Source: Oxalobacteraceae bacterium
Lineage (GTDB): Bacteria > Pseudomonadota > Gammaproteobacteria > Burkholderiales > Burkholderiaceae_D
Direction: 5' to 3'
Length of the DNA: 6,729 bases
NCBI GenBank assembly: GCA_947446335.1
Contig: CANFGA010000178.1
Span: forward strand, 1-6,729
The notes beneath the pieces were generated by a model. The model was not told the origin of the DNA and did no database searches. It saw only the letters and a program-made list of their open reading frames with translations. Position numbers and translations under genes: made by a program. This document shows, in pieces, positions 5,667-6,729 of this stretch. Positions within the stretch are counted from its first letter, which is position 1, and each line of letters begins with the position of its first letter.

Positions 5667-6729
5667 CTACATGCGCTGCGGTGCAATGCTTTCTGCGTAG
5701 TCGTACAGCGCGCCCAGGATCTCTTCGCCGTGCTCGTCGGCAGTCTCGGACAATTGATCGATCGCGCTGAACAATTGCTCGATGGTGCGCGCACCGAAGG
5801 CGCCGTCGAACAGGCGCTCGGCGCGTTCACGCTCCCAGCGCTGGGCTTCACCTTCGCTCAAGCTGGACGGAAAGTTGCGTGCGCGGTAGCGAAACAGCAA
5901 CTGGCTCAGGCGTGCATCGTCAAACGTCGGCGTAGCGGCGGCCAGTTGCTGGGGGTTCTGCTTGCGCAGCGTCTCCAGCAGCTTGCGGTCATTGTTGCCG
6001 ATGAAGCCACCATACAAGTCTTCATCGACATCGACCGCTTCCTGCGCGGCGGGGCGCTCGAATACCTCGGCCCAGATCGCCGCCATCCCTGGTCCGGCCG
6101 CAGCCGCTTGCGCATGGCGGTGCGCGGCGGCCAGATCGATGCCCCATTGTTCGGCCCGCGCTGCGGACAAGGTCTTCAAATTGCCCACCACCATCGGCGA
6201 CTTGTTGATGTGGATGCTCTTGATCGGCAGCCGCGTCACCCCTTCTGGCAAGGCATCCGTTTTCGTAAACATCCGCAAGCGGATCGCCGCCGCATCCAAC
6301 CCGAACAGTTCTGCCGGGTCGAAGCTGCAATCCCAGACGATCACTTCATTCTTGTTGCTCGGGTGCATCGCCAGCGGCCACACCAGCGCGATGCAGCCGC
6401 GCTCGGGCGCGAACATGCCGGAGATGTGCAGGAAAGGCTGGCGCAAGCCTGGCGCCAGTTGCAGGCCGATTTCGTCGGACACCCGGCCCTTCTTGTGCAG
6501 CGCGAAGCAAAAATCGAACAATTTCGGATTTTTTTGCTTGATCAGGCGCGCCAGCGCGATCGTGGCGCGCACGTCCGACAAGGCGTCGTGCGCAGCATCG
6601 TGCGTCAAGCCGTTGGCCGCGCACAGATGCTCGAGCCTGAAGCTGGTGCGCCCATCTTCGCGCGTGGGCCAGACCATGCCTTCCGGGCGCAGCGCATAAG
6701 CGGTGCGCACCACGTCCATCAAGTCCCAG
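5667..6729 (-). CDS. sbcB: Exodeoxyribonuclease I, 5' end outside window
   Basis: ExoI digests single-stranded DNA 3' to 5' and acts in mismatch repair and recombination, interacting with SSB. The frame is open to the right edge (WDLMDVVRTAYALRPEG at the visible N-terminus, equivalent to WDLLDVMRACYALRPEG in E. coli), so the TTG near 6722 is internal. About 353 residues are visible of an expected 475 or so; the missing part should carry the first exonuclease motifs. In visible numbering, FRLEHL (30-35) and the third exonuclease motif AHDALSDVRATIALARL (46-62) are intact, with H47 and D52 corresponding to catalytic H181 and D186 of E. coli. Then come the ExoI-specific SH3-like and C-terminal regions: HISGMFAPERG, LAMHPSNKNEVIVWD, IKSIHINKSPMV, LYGGFIGNNDRKLL, LLFRYRARNFPSSL and a closing GALYDYAESI. 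The gene is convergent with pyrF. Confidence 0.96.
   Translation of the reverse strand, partial: WDLMDVVRTAYALRPEGMVWPTREDGRTSFRLEHLCAANGLTHDAAHDALSDVRATIALARLIKQKNPKLFDFCFALHKKGRVSDEIGLQLAPGLRQPFLHISGMFAPERGCIALVWPLAMHPSNKNEVIVWDCSFDPAELFGLDAAAIRLRMFTKTDALPEGVTRLPIKSIHINKSPMVVGNLKTLSAARAEQWGIDLAAAHRHAQAAAAGPGMAAIWAEVFERPAAQEAVDVDEDLYGGFIGNNDRKLLETLRKQNPQQLAAATPTFDDARLSQLLFRYRARNFPSSLSEGEAQRWERERAERLFDGAFGARTIEQLFSAIDQLSETADEHGEEILGALYDYAESIAPQRM

Noticed and set aside
5962..6699. Plus-strand frame of 245 codons opposite sbcB
   Set aside because: Antisense shadow of a gene with intact ExoI motifs; the serine/arginine-rich composition is typical of frame shadows in GC-rich DNA.

Overview
This is ordinary chromosomal DNA of a GC-rich (about 60% by eye) betaproteobacterium, most likely Burkholderiales and probably Oxalobacteraceae. 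That placement is inferred from protein character, the many GTG starts and the leader style, not from a database search. No RNA gene, insertion sequence, CRISPR array, integrase or phage gene is visible. Seven protein genes fill most of the window, and both edges cut a gene.

Left part (1-2095). The 3' portion of a BetT-type choline/glycine-betaine transporter on the + strand meets a small VanZ-like membrane protein on the - strand, with three bases between their stop codons. A 470-base gap follows (2096-2567). It holds an excellent minus-strand intrinsic terminator, a possible activator-dependent promoter with a PhoB-box-like direct repeat pointing toward vanZ, and a short plus-strand reading frame behind a very strong Shine-Dalgarno sequence.

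Middle part (2568-4620). Three minus-strand genes are packed as one operon: a LemA lipoprotein, a secreted and membrane-anchored TPM-domain (YgcG-like) protein with a glycine-rich tail, and a second, soluble TPM-domain protein. Junctions are a few bases or overlapping, and the operon ends at the terminator at 2399-2422. The set looks like a conserved envelope-associated module whose biochemical role is not settled.

Right part (4648-6729). pyrF (OMP decarboxylase, the last step of UMP synthesis) is divergent from the LemA operon and convergent with sbcB (exodeoxyribonuclease I), which runs off the right edge. These are housekeeping genes with intact key motifs.

I found no convincing new biological system. 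The most useful leads are in the 2096-2567 gap: the short frame at 2448-2513 and the Pho-box-like promoter at 2313-2346.
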